Shown here in pieces: positions 45,111-53,728 of a stretch of DNA of 64,000 nucleotides (its first letter is position 1; each line of letters begins with the position of its first letter). Location of the stretch: assembly GCF_900100275.1 (NCBI RefSeq), contig NZ_FNET01000001.1:806001-870000 (forward strand), in the 5' to 3' direction. The notes beneath the pieces were generated by a model. That model was not told where the DNA came from. It saw nothing but the letters and a program-made list of their open reading frames with translations, and searched no databases. Source of the DNA: Lentzea albidocapillata subsp. violacea. Its GTDB lineage: Bacteria; Actinomycetota; Actinomycetes; Mycobacteriales; Pseudonocardiaceae. The position numbers were made by a program, and so were the translations under genes.

Positions 45111-46406
45111 ATGAGCGACCCCACGGGACGCAAGGCCGTAGCGGCGGTGTGGCGCATCGACTCCGCGAGGATCATCGGTGCGCTCACCCGCTACACCGGC
45201 GACTTCGCGCTGGCCGAGGACCTGGCGCAGGAGGCGCTGGCCGAAGCGCTGGTGACCTGGCCGCGTGAGGGCGTGCCGAACAACCCGGCGGGCTGGCTGC
45301 TCACCGTGGGCCGGCGCCGGGCGATCGACGCGTTCCGCCGCCGCAGCGCCCGCGACGAGAAGTACGCCGCGATGGCGCACCACCTGCCCGAGGGCGGCGC
45401 GCTGACCGGAGCCGATCCCGGTCCCGCACCGGATGACGTGCTGTGGGACCCGGACCAGATCGACGACGACACCCTCGCGCTGATGTTCACCTCGTGTCAC
45501 CCGGTGCTGTCGCGCGAGGCCGGGGTGGCGCTGACGTTGCGGGTGATCGGCGGTTTGACCAGCGACGAGATCGCCCGCGCGTTCCTGGTGCCCACGGCGA
45601 CCGTGCAGGCCCGCATCACCCGCGCGAAGAAGACCCTGGGCGCGGCCGGTGTGCCGTTCGAGGTGCCGCCGGTGGCGCAGCGGCCCGCGCGGCTGGCCCA
45701 GGTCCTCAGCGTCGTGTACCTGATCTTCACCGAGGGCTCGTCGGCCAGTTCCGGTGACGAGGTCATCCGCTTCGACCTGGCCGGGGAGGCGCAGCGGCTC
45801 GCGCGGATCCTGTCGCGGCTGATGCCGGAGGAACCCGAGGTCCACAGCCTGCTCGCCCTGCTCGAACTCACCGCGGCCCGCTTCCCGGCCCGCTGCGGCC
45901 CCGACGGCGAGACGGTGCTGCTGGAGGACCAGGACCGGCGGCGCTGGGACCGTTCCGCCATCGCCCGCGGCCGTGCGGCGCTCGCGAAGGCCGCCGACGC
46001 CGGCCGCGGGTACGGCTACTACGGGCTGCAGGCCGCGATCGCCGAGTGCCACGCGCTGGCGTCGTCGGTCGAGGAGACGAACTGGGACCGCATCGTCGCC
46101 CTCTACGACGGCCTGGGCCGCCTCGCCCCGTCCCCGGTCGTGGACCTCAACCGGGCCGTCGCCGTCTCGATGGCCCAGGGACCGGCCGCCGCCCTGCCGA
46201 TCGTCGACGCGCTGGCGTCGGCCGAGGCGTTCAAGGACTCGCACCAGTTACCGGGCGTGCGCGGAGAGTTGCTGCGCCGACTCGGCCGTCTTGATGAGGC
46301 CCGCACCGAGCTTGAACAGGCGATTCGATTGTGCGGCAATGAACGCGAACGGGCCGTGCTCACGCGGAAGCTGGCCGAACTGTCCCCATCTGACCACCGA
46401 GGGTGA
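45111..46406 (+). CDS. ECF42-group RNA polymerase sigma factor
   Basis: Extracytoplasmic-function sigma factor of 431 residues. Sigma-2 (ALTRYTGDFALAEDLAQEALAEALVTWPREGVPNNPAGWLLTVGRRRAIDAFRR) and sigma-4 (GLTSDEIARAFLVPTATVQARITRAKKTL) are followed by a 230-residue C-terminal extension with TPR-like helices (DUF6596), which in ECF42 replaces a separate anti-sigma. ATG 45111 has TAGTTT 7 nt before it, a leaderless layout. It likely drives its own YCII operon. Confidence 0.94.
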   Translation: MSDPTGRKAVAAVWRIDSARIIGALTRYTGDFALAEDLAQEALAEALVTWPREGVPNNPAGWLLTVGRRRAIDAFRRRSARDEKYAAMAHHLPEGGALTGADPGPAPDDVLWDPDQIDDDTLALMFTSCHPVLSREAGVALTLRVIGGLTSDEIARAFLVPTATVQARITRAKKTLGAAGVPFEVPPVAQRPARLAQVLSVVYLIFTEGSSASSGDEVIRFDLAGEAQRLARILSRLMPEEPEVHSLLALLELTAARFPARCGPDGETVLLEDQDRRRWDRSAIARGRAALAKAADAGRGYGYYGLQAAIAECHALASSVEETNWDRIVALYDGLGRLAPSPVVDLNRAVAVSMAQGPAAALPIVDALASAEAFKDSHQLPGVRGELLRRLGRLDEARTELEQAIRLCGNERERAVLTRKLAELSPSDHRG

Positions 46407-46469
46407 ACCTTAAATCCGTTAGGGCGACATCGGTAGCACTCGACCGGGTGGCGCGGGAATGATGTTGTG

Positions 46470-47546
46470 ATGGACTCGCTGCCCGCCGCCGTGGCCTCCG
46501 CGCTCGTCGAGTCCGACAGCGAGACCTCCGACTGGCCGGCCCGCTGGCAGGCGCTGACCGCCGTGTCGGTCGAGCTGCAGTCGCTGCTGGTCACCGATCC
46601 CGGTCCGCGGCTGGTCGCGTTGATCGAGGAGATCGTCACCCAGCTCGCCGACGGCGTCGCCACCAGCCGCCGCCATCGCGTCGAACTGGCCGAGCTGGCC
46701 CACCGCGTGCTGGGCATCCACGCCCGCGCGTGCGCCCAGACCGGCACCGACCCGCGGCGCCTGGCCGACTGGCTGCTCGACCTGCAGTTGCAGCACCCCG
46801 ACGCGCCCGACGTCAGCCTCGCCGCCTACAGCGGCGCCCTCGACGACGACGGCCTCGCCCGCTACCGGGAACGGGCGGTGGCGCTGTTCGAACCGCTGCC
46901 GGTGATCGGGTTCGGCGAGACCGGCCGCTACGACCGCGCCCGCTGGGCGTTGCTGCGCGTCATGGAGGAGCTCGCCGAGTACACCGAGGACGTCGACCTG
47001 CAGCTGCTCGTGCTGTCCAAGGACCTCTCCTCGGGCTGGCACTACCTGCAGGTCGCGACGGTGCTGCGGGACAACGGCCGCTCGGAGGAGGCCCTGGAAT
47101 GGGTGGAACGCGGGCTGCGCGCCGTGGGCGGGCGGGGTGCCGCGTTGCGGTTGATCGACCTCGCGGTGGAGGAACACCTGCGCAGAGGCGCACCACAGCG
47201 CGCGCTGCAGGTGTGCCGGGAGGCGTTCTTCGCGCGGCCCAACCTCGACGTGTACCTCAAGATCCGCGCGCTGGTCGTGCACACCGACGAATGGCCGCCG
47301 CTGCGCGCGGAGCTGGTGAACCACCTCGTGCAGGACGGCAGCCGCCTCGCCGTCGAGGTGTACCGGCGGATCGTGGAGGTCGAGCTCGCCCGGCGGGGCA
47401 TCGAGGAGCAGGACCTGGTGATGGACCTGCTCGAACAACTACGCGGCCTGCAGCCCGACGCGTTCGCCGACTACCTGGAGCACATCAGGTCGCGGCACGT
47501 GGCCGACCGGGAACTGCTCGACGAGTTGTCCAAGCGCGGATTCTGA
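46470..47546 (+). CDS. helical repeat (TPR-like) protein of unknown function
   Basis: A 358-residue protein I cannot assign. It is almost wholly helical, with repeat-like stretches LRVMEELAEYTEDVDLQLLVLSKDLSSGWHYLQVATVLRDNGRSEEALEWVERGLRA and ALQVCREAFFARPNLDVYLKIRAL resembling tetratricopeptide units. No signal or membrane segment. Similar proteins elsewhere accompany SWIM zinc-finger genes; none is here. The GTG/ATG double start leaves one residue of doubt. Confidence 0.78.
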   Translation: MDSLPAAVASALVESDSETSDWPARWQALTAVSVELQSLLVTDPGPRLVALIEEIVTQLADGVATSRRHRVELAELAHRVLGIHARACAQTGTDPRRLADWLLDLQLQHPDAPDVSLAAYSGALDDDGLARYRERAVALFEPLPVIGFGETGRYDRARWALLRVMEELAEYTEDVDLQLLVLSKDLSSGWHYLQVATVLRDNGRSEEALEWVERGLRAVGGRGAALRLIDLAVEEHLRRGAPQRALQVCREAFFARPNLDVYLKIRALVVHTDEWPPLRAELVNHLVQDGSRLAVEVYRRIVEVELARRGIEEQDLVMDLLEQLRGLQPDAFADYLEHIRSRHVADRELLDELSKRGF

Positions 47547-47549
47547 ATC

Positions 47550-48974
47550 CTAGTTCGCGTGATCGAGGCCGGAGGGGATCCGGTCCGCCCACGGCCGGGC
47601 ACGCTCCAGCTGCGCGGACACCGACAGCAGCGTGCACTCGTCGTGCTGGCGGCCCACGAGCTGCACCGCCAGGGGCAGGCCCGCCGACGTGCGGCCGGCC
47701 GGAACCGAGGCGGCGGGGTTGCCGACGATGTTCCACAGCGGCAGGAACGTCGTGTAGTGCGCGGCCGCGAGCAGCGCCGTGACGACGTTGCGGCCGTCCC
47801 ACTCGCCCACGCGGATCGGCGGGCGGGTCAGCGCCGGGGTGAGCAGCACGTCGATCGAGGCGAACACCCGGTTCGCGTACGCGGTGAGCGCCACGTCGTC
47901 CTTGGCGGCCCAGCGCACGGCGCCGCGCGGCAGGCGCCGGCCCAGTTCGGCGGCCGCCCGGGTGCGGGGCTCGACCAGGTCCGGGAACTCCATGCCCGTG
48001 CGCGCCAGGTAGGCGTTGTGCAGGTAGCGGACGGCGAACTGGGTGGAGGCGGTGACGTCGCGCATCGGCGGATCGAGCCGTACGACGTCGTGGCCGAGGT
48101 CGGTGAGCAGCGCGGCGGTGTCCTGCACGACGTCGCGGACCTCGTCGGCGATCGCGATGCCCGGACCCCACGGCCGCAGCGACACCCCGATCCGCAGCCG
48201 CCCCGGATCCGTGCGCGCCGCCTGCGTGAAGCTCATACGCGGCGGATGCGCGACGTGCGCGTCACCGGGGACGGCGCCGTGGATCTCATCGGCGACCAGC
48301 GCCCAGTCCAGCACCGTGCGAGTGATCGGCCCCGCCACGACGAGACCACCCCACACCTGCGGTTCCGGGGACAGCGACACGCGGCCGCGCTGGGGCTTGA
48401 GCCCGAACAGGCCGGTCACGGCCGACGGGATGCGGATCGACCCGGCACCGTCGGTGCCGATCGCGGCCGCCGCCAGTCCCGCCGCCACGGCCGCGGCCGA
48501 ACCGCCGCTGGACCCGCCGGGGGAGTGCGTGAGCGACCACGGGTTGCGCGTCGGCCCCGCCCAGGAGCTCTCGGTGAAGGGCCACAGGCCCAGCTCCGGC
48601 ATGCGGGTGCGGCCGATGATCACCGCCCCGGCCGCGCGCAGCCGCGTGACGATCGCGGAGTCCGCCGGCTGCGGGGTGCGCGCGGCGTTCGTGCCCTTGG
48701 TGGTGGGCAGACCCGCCAGCGCGATGTCCTCCTTGACCGCGATCGGCACGCCCAGCAGGGGCAGGTCCTCGCCCGCGGACCTGCGTTCGTCGGCCCGCTC
48801 AGCCTCATCGAGGGCCTGCTCGGCGAAGACCAGCCGGAACGCGTTGAGCCGCGGATCGATGCGCTCGATGCGGCGCAGGTGCTCGGCGATCAGGTCGCGG
48901 GCGGTCACCTCGCCGGAGCGCACGGCGTGCGCCTGCCTGGCCACCCCGGCGAAACACAGCTCCGTCAGCTCCAT
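47550..48974 (-). CDS. amidase signature family enzyme
   Basis: A 474-residue amidohydrolase. The Ser-cisSer-Lys triad is visible: Lys in GVPIAVKEDI, cis-Ser and nearby Ser in HSPGGSSGGSAAAVAAG, and the nucleophile in GTDGAGSIRIPSA. It hydrolyses amides; members include GatA-like, fatty-amide and nitrile-pathway amidases. It stands alone, so the substrate is unknown, and the lack of gatB/gatC makes a tRNA role unlikely. Confidence 0.92.
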   Translation of the reverse strand: MELTELCFAGVARQAHAVRSGEVTARDLIAEHLRRIERIDPRLNAFRLVFAEQALDEAERADERRSAGEDLPLLGVPIAVKEDIALAGLPTTKGTNAARTPQPADSAIVTRLRAAGAVIIGRTRMPELGLWPFTESSWAGPTRNPWSLTHSPGGSSGGSAAAVAAGLAAAAIGTDGAGSIRIPSAVTGLFGLKPQRGRVSLSPEPQVWGGLVVAGPITRTVLDWALVADEIHGAVPGDAHVAHPPRMSFTQAARTDPGRLRIGVSLRPWGPGIAIADEVRDVVQDTAALLTDLGHDVVRLDPPMRDVTASTQFAVRYLHNAYLARTGMEFPDLVEPRTRAAAELGRRLPRGAVRWAAKDDVALTAYANRVFASIDVLLTPALTRPPIRVGEWDGRNVVTALLAAAHYTTFLPLWNIVGNPAASVPAGRTSAGLPLAVQLVGRQHDECTLLSVSAQLERARPWADRIPSGLDHAN

Positions 48975-49092
48975 GAACCGACCCTAAGCGCCCACAGCTG
49001 ATCTACGGAATGGGCACAGGAGCGTCCTCGCGATCATGGCCGCCGCGCTCGTCGCCCTGAGAACCCGCCGCCGGGTCCTCTTCTGAGCGGGT

Positions 49093-49596
49093 TCACGCCG
49101 GCTGGGCCCGGCTGCGGTGGTTCGCGACGGCGACACGGTTGGCGCACTTGGCCGAGCAGAAACGCCGCCTGCCGTTGCGGCTGGTGTCCACGAACACCGT
49201 CTCGCAGCCGTCACGGCCACACGACCCGATGCGCCCCGCGTCCTCACAGAACAACGCCGCCATCCCCGCCGCCGTGTAGGCCTTGAGCCGCACGTCGGTC
49301 GGCGCGTCCTCGCGCGCGTAGTGCAGGTGCGGGGCGCGTCCGTCGTGCGTGGAGATGTAGTGCGTGGTCGAGGACTGGGCCAGCAGCTCGTTGAGCAGCT
49401 CCACCGTGGGCGCGCGGAACGCGAGGCGCAGCCGTTCGATCCAGTCTCGTACGTCACGTTCCTGCCGTGCGTCCAGCGACCCCAGGGGCTTGTAGTCCGA
49501 CGCTTTGAGCACGTCCAGCAGCTGTGCGGCCGGATCGGCGTTGACCAGGACCGCGGCGAGTTCGGCGGCCGCCCCACCGTAAGGGTTGAAATGCAC
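49093..49596 (-). CDS. CGNR zinc-finger (ABATE-domain) protein
   Basis: A 167-residue probable regulator. The N-terminal part is an ABATE-like stress-binding domain (LNELLAQSSTTHYISTHDGRAPHLHY). The C terminus is CGRDGCETVFVDTSRNGRRRFCSAKCANRVAVANHR, a four-cysteine zinc finger whose CANR replaces the family's CGNR. GTG start. It is 25 bp from the divergent small zinc-ribbon gene, so the promoters overlap. Confidence 0.88.
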   Translation of the reverse strand: MHFNPYGGAAAELAAVLVNADPAAQLLDVLKASDYKPLGSLDARQERDVRDWIERLRLAFRAPTVELLNELLAQSSTTHYISTHDGRAPHLHYAREDAPTDVRLKAYTAAGMAALFCEDAGRIGSCGRDGCETVFVDTSRNGRRRFCSAKCANRVAVANHRSRAQPA

Positions 49597-49621
49597 TAGA
49601 CCATGACATCAGGCTTGGCTC

Positions 49622-49828
49622 ATGATCGCCACCTGCCCCGCCTGCCACTGGCCGTCCACCTCCGCCGTCTCCTCCCACGGCGCCGTCGCCTACGTCCGCT
49701 GCGTCTGCGGCCTGTTCCTCGTGCTCGAACGCGGCGCCGTCACCGCGACCGCCGGGACCAGCACATTCGCCCCGATCCACCACACCCGTGGTGATCTTGC
49801 TAGTGTCCCGGACCGTGAGCCGTCGTGA
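49622..49828 (+). CDS. small zinc-ribbon protein
   Basis: A 68-residue protein with CPACHWP near the start and VRCVCGLFLV later, a two-knuckle CxxC...CxC pattern that likely binds zinc. No function can be assigned. It overlaps the TetR start by 14 bp in another frame. Codon bias is as strong as in its neighbours, which supports it being real, but there is no clear ribosome site. Confidence 0.6.
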   Translation: MIATCPACHWPSTSAVSSHGAVAYVRCVCGLFLVLERGAVTATAGTSTFAPIHHTRGDLASVPDREPS

Positions 49829-50429
49829 TCTCCTGTGCGACACCGCGATCCAGATCCTCGCGGTGGAAGGCGGCCGGGGCCTGACCCACCGCGCGATCGA
49901 CCGCGAGGCCGGCGTCCCCATCGGCACCACCAAGAACTACTTCCCGACCCGCGAGGCCGTCCTCACCGCCTGCGCCGCCCGCATGACCTCACTGCACCGC
50001 GCCGCAGTGCAACGCCTGCGCGACACGACCCCGGCCGGCATCAGCGCCACCGACGTCGCCGAGCTCTACCCGGCCCTGCTGCGCCGCGCGGTCGACGACG
50101 ACCCCACGCAGATGCTCGCGATGGTCGAGCTGTACCTGGAGGCCGTCCGCCGCCCCGGTGTGCGCGAGGCGCTGTCGGGCATGGTGCTGGCCAACGCCGA
50201 AGCCGCCGCCGCGTTGCAGCAGGCGGCCGGACTGCCCTCGACGGTGCGCGACACAGGCCTGCTCGACGCCTACTTCCTCGGTGTCGCGATCTCGCTGCTC
50301 GCGCTGCCGGCGGAGACGCTGCGGACCGTCGGCCTGGACGACCCGTACGCGCTGGGTATCGGCGTGTTCTCCGCGACCGCGCCTGACGGCGGCCCGTCAC
50401 CGGAACGGCGATCAGCAGGATCAAGCTGA
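49815..50429 (+). CDS. TetR-family transcriptional regulator
   Basis: A 204-residue repressor. The helix-turn-helix is ILAVEGGRGLTHRAIDREAGVPIGTTKNYFPTREAVLTACAARM. The ligand domain (about 60-190) is helical and typical. GTG 49815 with TAGTGT 8 nt upstream is preferred to the longer frame. Its target is not evident; the divergent CGNR gene or the small zinc-ribbon gene are candidates. Confidence 0.9.
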   Translation: MSRRDLLCDTAIQILAVEGGRGLTHRAIDREAGVPIGTTKNYFPTREAVLTACAARMTSLHRAAVQRLRDTTPAGISATDVAELYPALLRRAVDDDPTQMLAMVELYLEAVRRPGVREALSGMVLANAEAAAALQQAAGLPSTVRDTGLLDAYFLGVAISLLALPAETLRTVGLDDPYALGIGVFSATAPDGGPSPERRSAGSS

Positions 50430-50504
50430 CCGCGGATACCGCTCGTCCGCGCGACGATCACCTGGCGTCAGCGCCGTCCTGAGCGTTGGAGCTGCAGTGT
50501 GGTG

Positions 50505-51980
50505 TCAAGCGGGCCGGGGCGGGTCGACGAGTTCGATGCCGATCGCGACGACGCCGAGGGCTTCGCGTTCGGGCGGGTAGATCTGCCGGATGTTGGCGAG
50601 CTGGTCGTCGCGGGTGGCGGTGGGGTTGACCGAGGCGACGGGTTCGTGGTCGAACATTTCCTCGAAGCTGCTGTAGCGGTTGACCTTGGTGACGCGGGTC
50701 AGGACGTTGTCGCCCTGGCAGTTGAAGCGGATCAGTGAGCCAGGCTTGATGTTGCGGCGGCTGGAGTCGTTGACACGGATCTCGGTGGTCTTGCGGCCGG
50801 TGGCGATGAGGTCGAAGTAGCGCTTGTAGATGCCCATCTCGTGGGCGCGGACGGCGGGTTCGGTGGGGCGCATGGTCATGAGTCTGCCGAGTTCCTTGAC
50901 GGTGAAGGAGCGGAAGAAGTGCTTCGGATCGGTGAGCAGCTCGCCGACCAGCCAGACCAGGGCGTCGACGTAGTCGTCCACGCTGCCGGGCCAGGCGGTG
51001 GTGTCGAGCATCCACGGCTCGACGTCGGGCGGCAGCGCCGCGCGGCCCTGTTCGCGCAGCAGCGATTTCGACAGCTTCGCGCCGGTCGGGGCGAGTACCT
51101 GCGGGGTGAACACGCGGATCGGCATCTGGGCGGCCGGCGTGCCCAGAGCGCCGAGGGCGCCGTCGACGAGCTGGCAGCCGAAGGCCCAGTCGCCGCCCTT
51201 GAGCATCACGTGCAGCACGTCGGTGTCACGGCCGAACGCGCGTTCCTTGACCAGGTTCCGGTACAGCGTCGCAAGGTCCAGGTACGGGGCGTCGTCCTCG
51301 GGGTCGATGTGCACCTCGTAGGCGCCGTGATCGAGGCAGACGGCGGTGAAGGTGGCACCGTCCTCGTCGAGGTGGGCGAGTTTGGTGCGGTCGGCGCGTT
51401 TCTCGGCCCATCCGCAGTGCGGGCAGGGCACCCGGATGTGTACCACCCCGTGGCTGGGTGCCATCCACCAGCGGATGTCCTCCAAGCGCTCCAGCGTGCG
51501 CAGAAACTCCGCCCGGAAGCCCGGCGTGGCCTGCTGGTCGGTGTAGGTCTCCACCGCGTACTCGGTGTCCGTGGCTTCCGACAGCGACCGGAAGAACGCC
51601 TGGTAATAGCCCTCGATCAGCTCACTGATCCGGTCCTTGCCCAGGGCGTGGAAGTAGGTCTGCTGGTAGGCGTGGTGTGTCTCGGGATCCAGTTCCACGG
51701 TGTACGGGGCATTGTCCAGCGCGCCGAACCGCACGACCGTGTCGATCGAGAACTCCCGGCGGGCGATCTTCGCGAGCAGGAACGCCGCGGCCTGCACCAG
51801 GTTCGTCCCGAGGTGAGGGGCGCCGTTGATCTGCGTGCCGACCACGAATTCGATCCGCTTCGGGCGCGCGGCGTGCACACGCGGGCGGAGCAGGTCGACA
51901 GAGCGCAGCAGCGCGTTGGCCAAGATGCTGTTCGGCGAGACCAGAGGCGCGGGTTTTCCGTTGCGCGACAAAGGGTTCAC
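50505..51980 (-). CDS. class I aminoacyl-tRNA-synthetase-like protein fused to an ASCH domain
   Basis: A 491-residue protein, last gene of a three-gene cassette. Residues about 30-360 resemble a class I synthetase catalytic core: a HIGH-like INGAPHLGTNL, a zinc site CPHCGW...VCLDHG, and a KMSKS-like GAKLSKSLL; by eye the LysRS-I type is nearest. There is no separate anticodon-binding domain. Residues about 375-491 form an ASCH domain with the GxKxxExR motif as GRKTTEIRV. ASCH domains bind RNA or act on nucleosides. The GTG at 51980 overlaps the ATPase TGA; a TTG 9 nt later has a better-spaced GAGGAG site. Conventional protein synthesis is unlikely; the substrate is unknown. Confidence 0.82.
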   Translation of the reverse strand: MNPLSRNGKPAPLVSPNSILANALLRSVDLLRPRVHAARPKRIEFVVGTQINGAPHLGTNLVQAAAFLLAKIARREFSIDTVVRFGALDNAPYTVELDPETHHAYQQTYFHALGKDRISELIEGYYQAFFRSLSEATDTEYAVETYTDQQATPGFRAEFLRTLERLEDIRWWMAPSHGVVHIRVPCPHCGWAEKRADRTKLAHLDEDGATFTAVCLDHGAYEVHIDPEDDAPYLDLATLYRNLVKERAFGRDTDVLHVMLKGGDWAFGCQLVDGALGALGTPAAQMPIRVFTPQVLAPTGAKLSKSLLREQGRAALPPDVEPWMLDTTAWPGSVDDYVDALVWLVGELLTDPKHFFRSFTVKELGRLMTMRPTEPAVRAHEMGIYKRYFDLIATGRKTTEIRVNDSSRRNIKPGSLIRFNCQGDNVLTRVTKVNRYSSFEEMFDHEPVASVNPTATRDDQLANIRQIYPPEREALGVVAIGIELVDPPRPA

Positions 51981-52582
51981 GCTCCTCGGCTGGGTTTGGG
52001 CAGGCGCAGGTTGGCGCAGATGAAGTCCAGCCGTGCGGATGCGGAGTCGGCGGCGACGAACACCGGCTCGTAGCCTGCGTCGTAGTAGCCCTGCACGATC
52101 AGCTCGTGCACCCGGCGGATCTCGCGGTCCTTGGCCCACACGATGTCGTCGGGGTCCTCGAAGGTGTCCAGCGGATCCAGCACGAAGATCGCGTCGTAGC
52201 GATAGCGCTTCGTGGCCGACTCGAGTTCCGGGGCTGGCTTGAGGCCGAAGAACCCCTCCCAGCCATAGCCGTCCGGGATACCGCGGTTGTAGAACCGCAC
52301 ACCGTGGACGTGCGCGGTGTACTCGGCGACGAACGCCTCCAGAACCTCCAGCGAGTACTCGCGCCGATCTTCCTTCCGCAGGTGCCGGCCGAGACGTTCG
52401 CGATGCTTGCGGTAGATCTCGCGGCCCGGCTCGTCGACCATGCACGGAATCCCGGCGGCGTGCACCGCGGTGATCAGGTCGTCCTTGCCCGAAGACGGGC
52501 CGCCGGTGATGACGTAGCGGCGCGGGGGTCCGGCCGCCGCTACGGCGAGCGCGGTGGACAGGTCGCGATTGATGCTGGTCAC
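51977..52582 (-). CDS. NadR/AAA_28-like ATPase
   Basis: A 201-residue P-loop protein. Walker A is VITGGPSSGKDDLI. Then MVDEPGREIYRKH, FYNRGIPDGYGWEG, IFVLDPLDTFEDPDDIVWAKDREIRRVHELIVQGYYDAGYEPVFV match the AAA_28 layout, related to the NadR kinase domain. It could phosphorylate a nucleoside or small molecule. It overlaps both neighbours by 4 nt (ATGA, GTGA), so the cassette is translationally coupled. Confidence 0.85.
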   Translation of the reverse strand: MTSINRDLSTALAVAAAGPPRRYVITGGPSSGKDDLITAVHAAGIPCMVDEPGREIYRKHRERLGRHLRKEDRREYSLEVLEAFVAEYTAHVHGVRFYNRGIPDGYGWEGFFGLKPAPELESATKRYRYDAIFVLDPLDTFEDPDDIVWAKDREIRRVHELIVQGYYDAGYEPVFVAADSASARLDFICANLRLPKPSRGA

Positions 52583-53466
52583 GGTCGTCCGTTCTCGTGT
52601 CGGGATTCGCGGGAGGCGGAGAGGAAGCCTTCGGTCCAGGTGTTGCCCAGGCCGGTCTCGCCGTGCAGATGCGCGACGAACTGCTCACGGGTCGCACCGC
52701 CGGCGGCGGCCTCGGTCAACCGGGAGGACTGGGCCTCGGTCAGTGACGGAGTCCAGCCCGCCAGGGCGACCAGTTCGCCGACGTGAAGTTCCGGTGCGAA
52801 CGCGGTGGTGTAGCTGATCGCCTCGGCACGGGCGACGGCCCAGCGCCAGGCGGCCGTCACCGCGGCGCGGATGACGTCGGTCCGGTCAGCCCGCAGGCTG
52901 ATCAGCCGTTCCACGGTCAGCAGCTCGGCGCGCGCAGCGTAGATTGCCGACCACAACAAGGAGAGCTGCACTTCCTGCTCGGCGACCTCCCACGCGAACG
53001 GGTCGGCCACCACCGGTTGCCGCGCGGTCACCGGTGCGAGCCGGGGCGCGATCAGCGGCGAGCGGGTGAACCGGTCCGAGTCGGCCAGGAGCTCACCGGC
53101 CAGCGTCTCGATCAGCTTGGGCTCGACCCGCTTGCGGAAGTGGTGCACCTCGTGACCGGCCTGCTCGGCGGCGAGTTCGCGCCGTGCGGTCAGGTTCTGG
53201 CCGGGCGCGGCCGGTGGCAGTCCGAACAGCGCACGCGCCGCCGCTGCGTACCGGGCATCGGGAAATCGGGCGAGCAGCCCGCGCAGTGTCCCGTCCAATG
53301 CGGCGGTGCGGCTCACCTCGTCGGCGGGATCCACCGCCCGAGCGACCACGCCGCGCAGATCCAGCAGCACCGGATCCACCGCCGCAAGGGTGGCCGGGAG
53401 CCCGCGCCGCAGCAGCTGCTCGACCCCAGCGACTACCTCATCCTCTACTGGGCTTTTTCTGGGCAT
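52579..53466 (-). CDS. unknown helical protein, first gene of the ASCH-synthetase cassette
   Basis: A 295-residue protein with no assigned domain. Residues about 95-135 (ARRELAAEQAGHEVHHFRKRVEPKLIETLAGELL) resemble a helix-turn-helix-like module common in actinobacterial proteins of unknown role. A conserved-looking core PFAWEVAEQEVQLSLLWSAIYAARAELLTVERLISL follows, with a C-terminal segment GGATREQFVAHLHGETGL. The ATG at 53466 is the inner edge of a 21-bp inverted repeat; the open frame further upstream reads through the repeat and has no family likeness. It may be the cassette's regulator or sensor. Confidence 0.72.
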   Translation of the reverse strand: MPRKSPVEDEVVAGVEQLLRRGLPATLAAVDPVLLDLRGVVARAVDPADEVSRTAALDGTLRGLLARFPDARYAAAARALFGLPPAAPGQNLTARRELAAEQAGHEVHHFRKRVEPKLIETLAGELLADSDRFTRSPLIAPRLAPVTARQPVVADPFAWEVAEQEVQLSLLWSAIYAARAELLTVERLISLRADRTDVIRAAVTAAWRWAVARAEAISYTTAFAPELHVGELVALAGWTPSLTEAQSSRLTEAAAGGATREQFVAHLHGETGLGNTWTEGFLSASRESRHENGRP

Positions 53467-53504
53467 GGGCCAAGTGAAGCATGATGCCCAGAAAAAGCCC
53501 AGTA
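53446..53504. repeat. perfect 21-bp inverted repeat over the cassette start
   Basis: Arms 53446-53466 and 53484-53504 are exact complements, 17-nt spacer. Each arm also contains two direct CTGGGC hexamers 11 bp apart. The inner end of the left arm is the start codon, so the arm codes for MPRKSPV. In RNA the repeat would hide the start; in DNA it offers four half-sites to a repressor. Confidence 0.85.
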
Positions 53505-53574
53505 ACCGATCGGCTCGCGTTGTCCCGCGATGACACGGCTCGCTGGGCAGCTGACCAGCAGGGCCTGGCGACAG

Positions 53575-53722
53575 TTGCGGCGCGTCGGATGGCCGGTGCG
53601 GCATGGCTCAGAACATGGCAGTGAGGATCGAGGTCAACGAACTTGTCGCCGGCGTCGAGGTCGAGCGTTGTGGGCGGCGATCGTGGACTTGCCGACGCAG
53701 GTGGGGTCGTTGAGACGCCCAG
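53575..53722 (-). pseudogene. possible remnant of a P-loop ATPase gene
   Basis: On the minus strand LNDPTCVGKSTIA looks like a Walker A region, and in a second frame LDLDAGDKFVDLDPH follows as an NTPase-like strand. The two parts are in different frames and there is no start or full domain. This is the only coding signal in the 260 bp between the cassette and the ferredoxin gene. Low certainty. Confidence 0.35.
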
Positions 53723-53728
53723 CCGAGA

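Noticed and set aside
49036-49086. 16-codon ORF between amidase and CGNR genes
   Set aside because: Too short, Arg-rich, no ribosome site.
51981-52697. N-terminal extension of the synthetase-like frame
   Set aside because: It runs out of frame through the ATPase gene; the GTGA overlap at 51980 gives a natural start.
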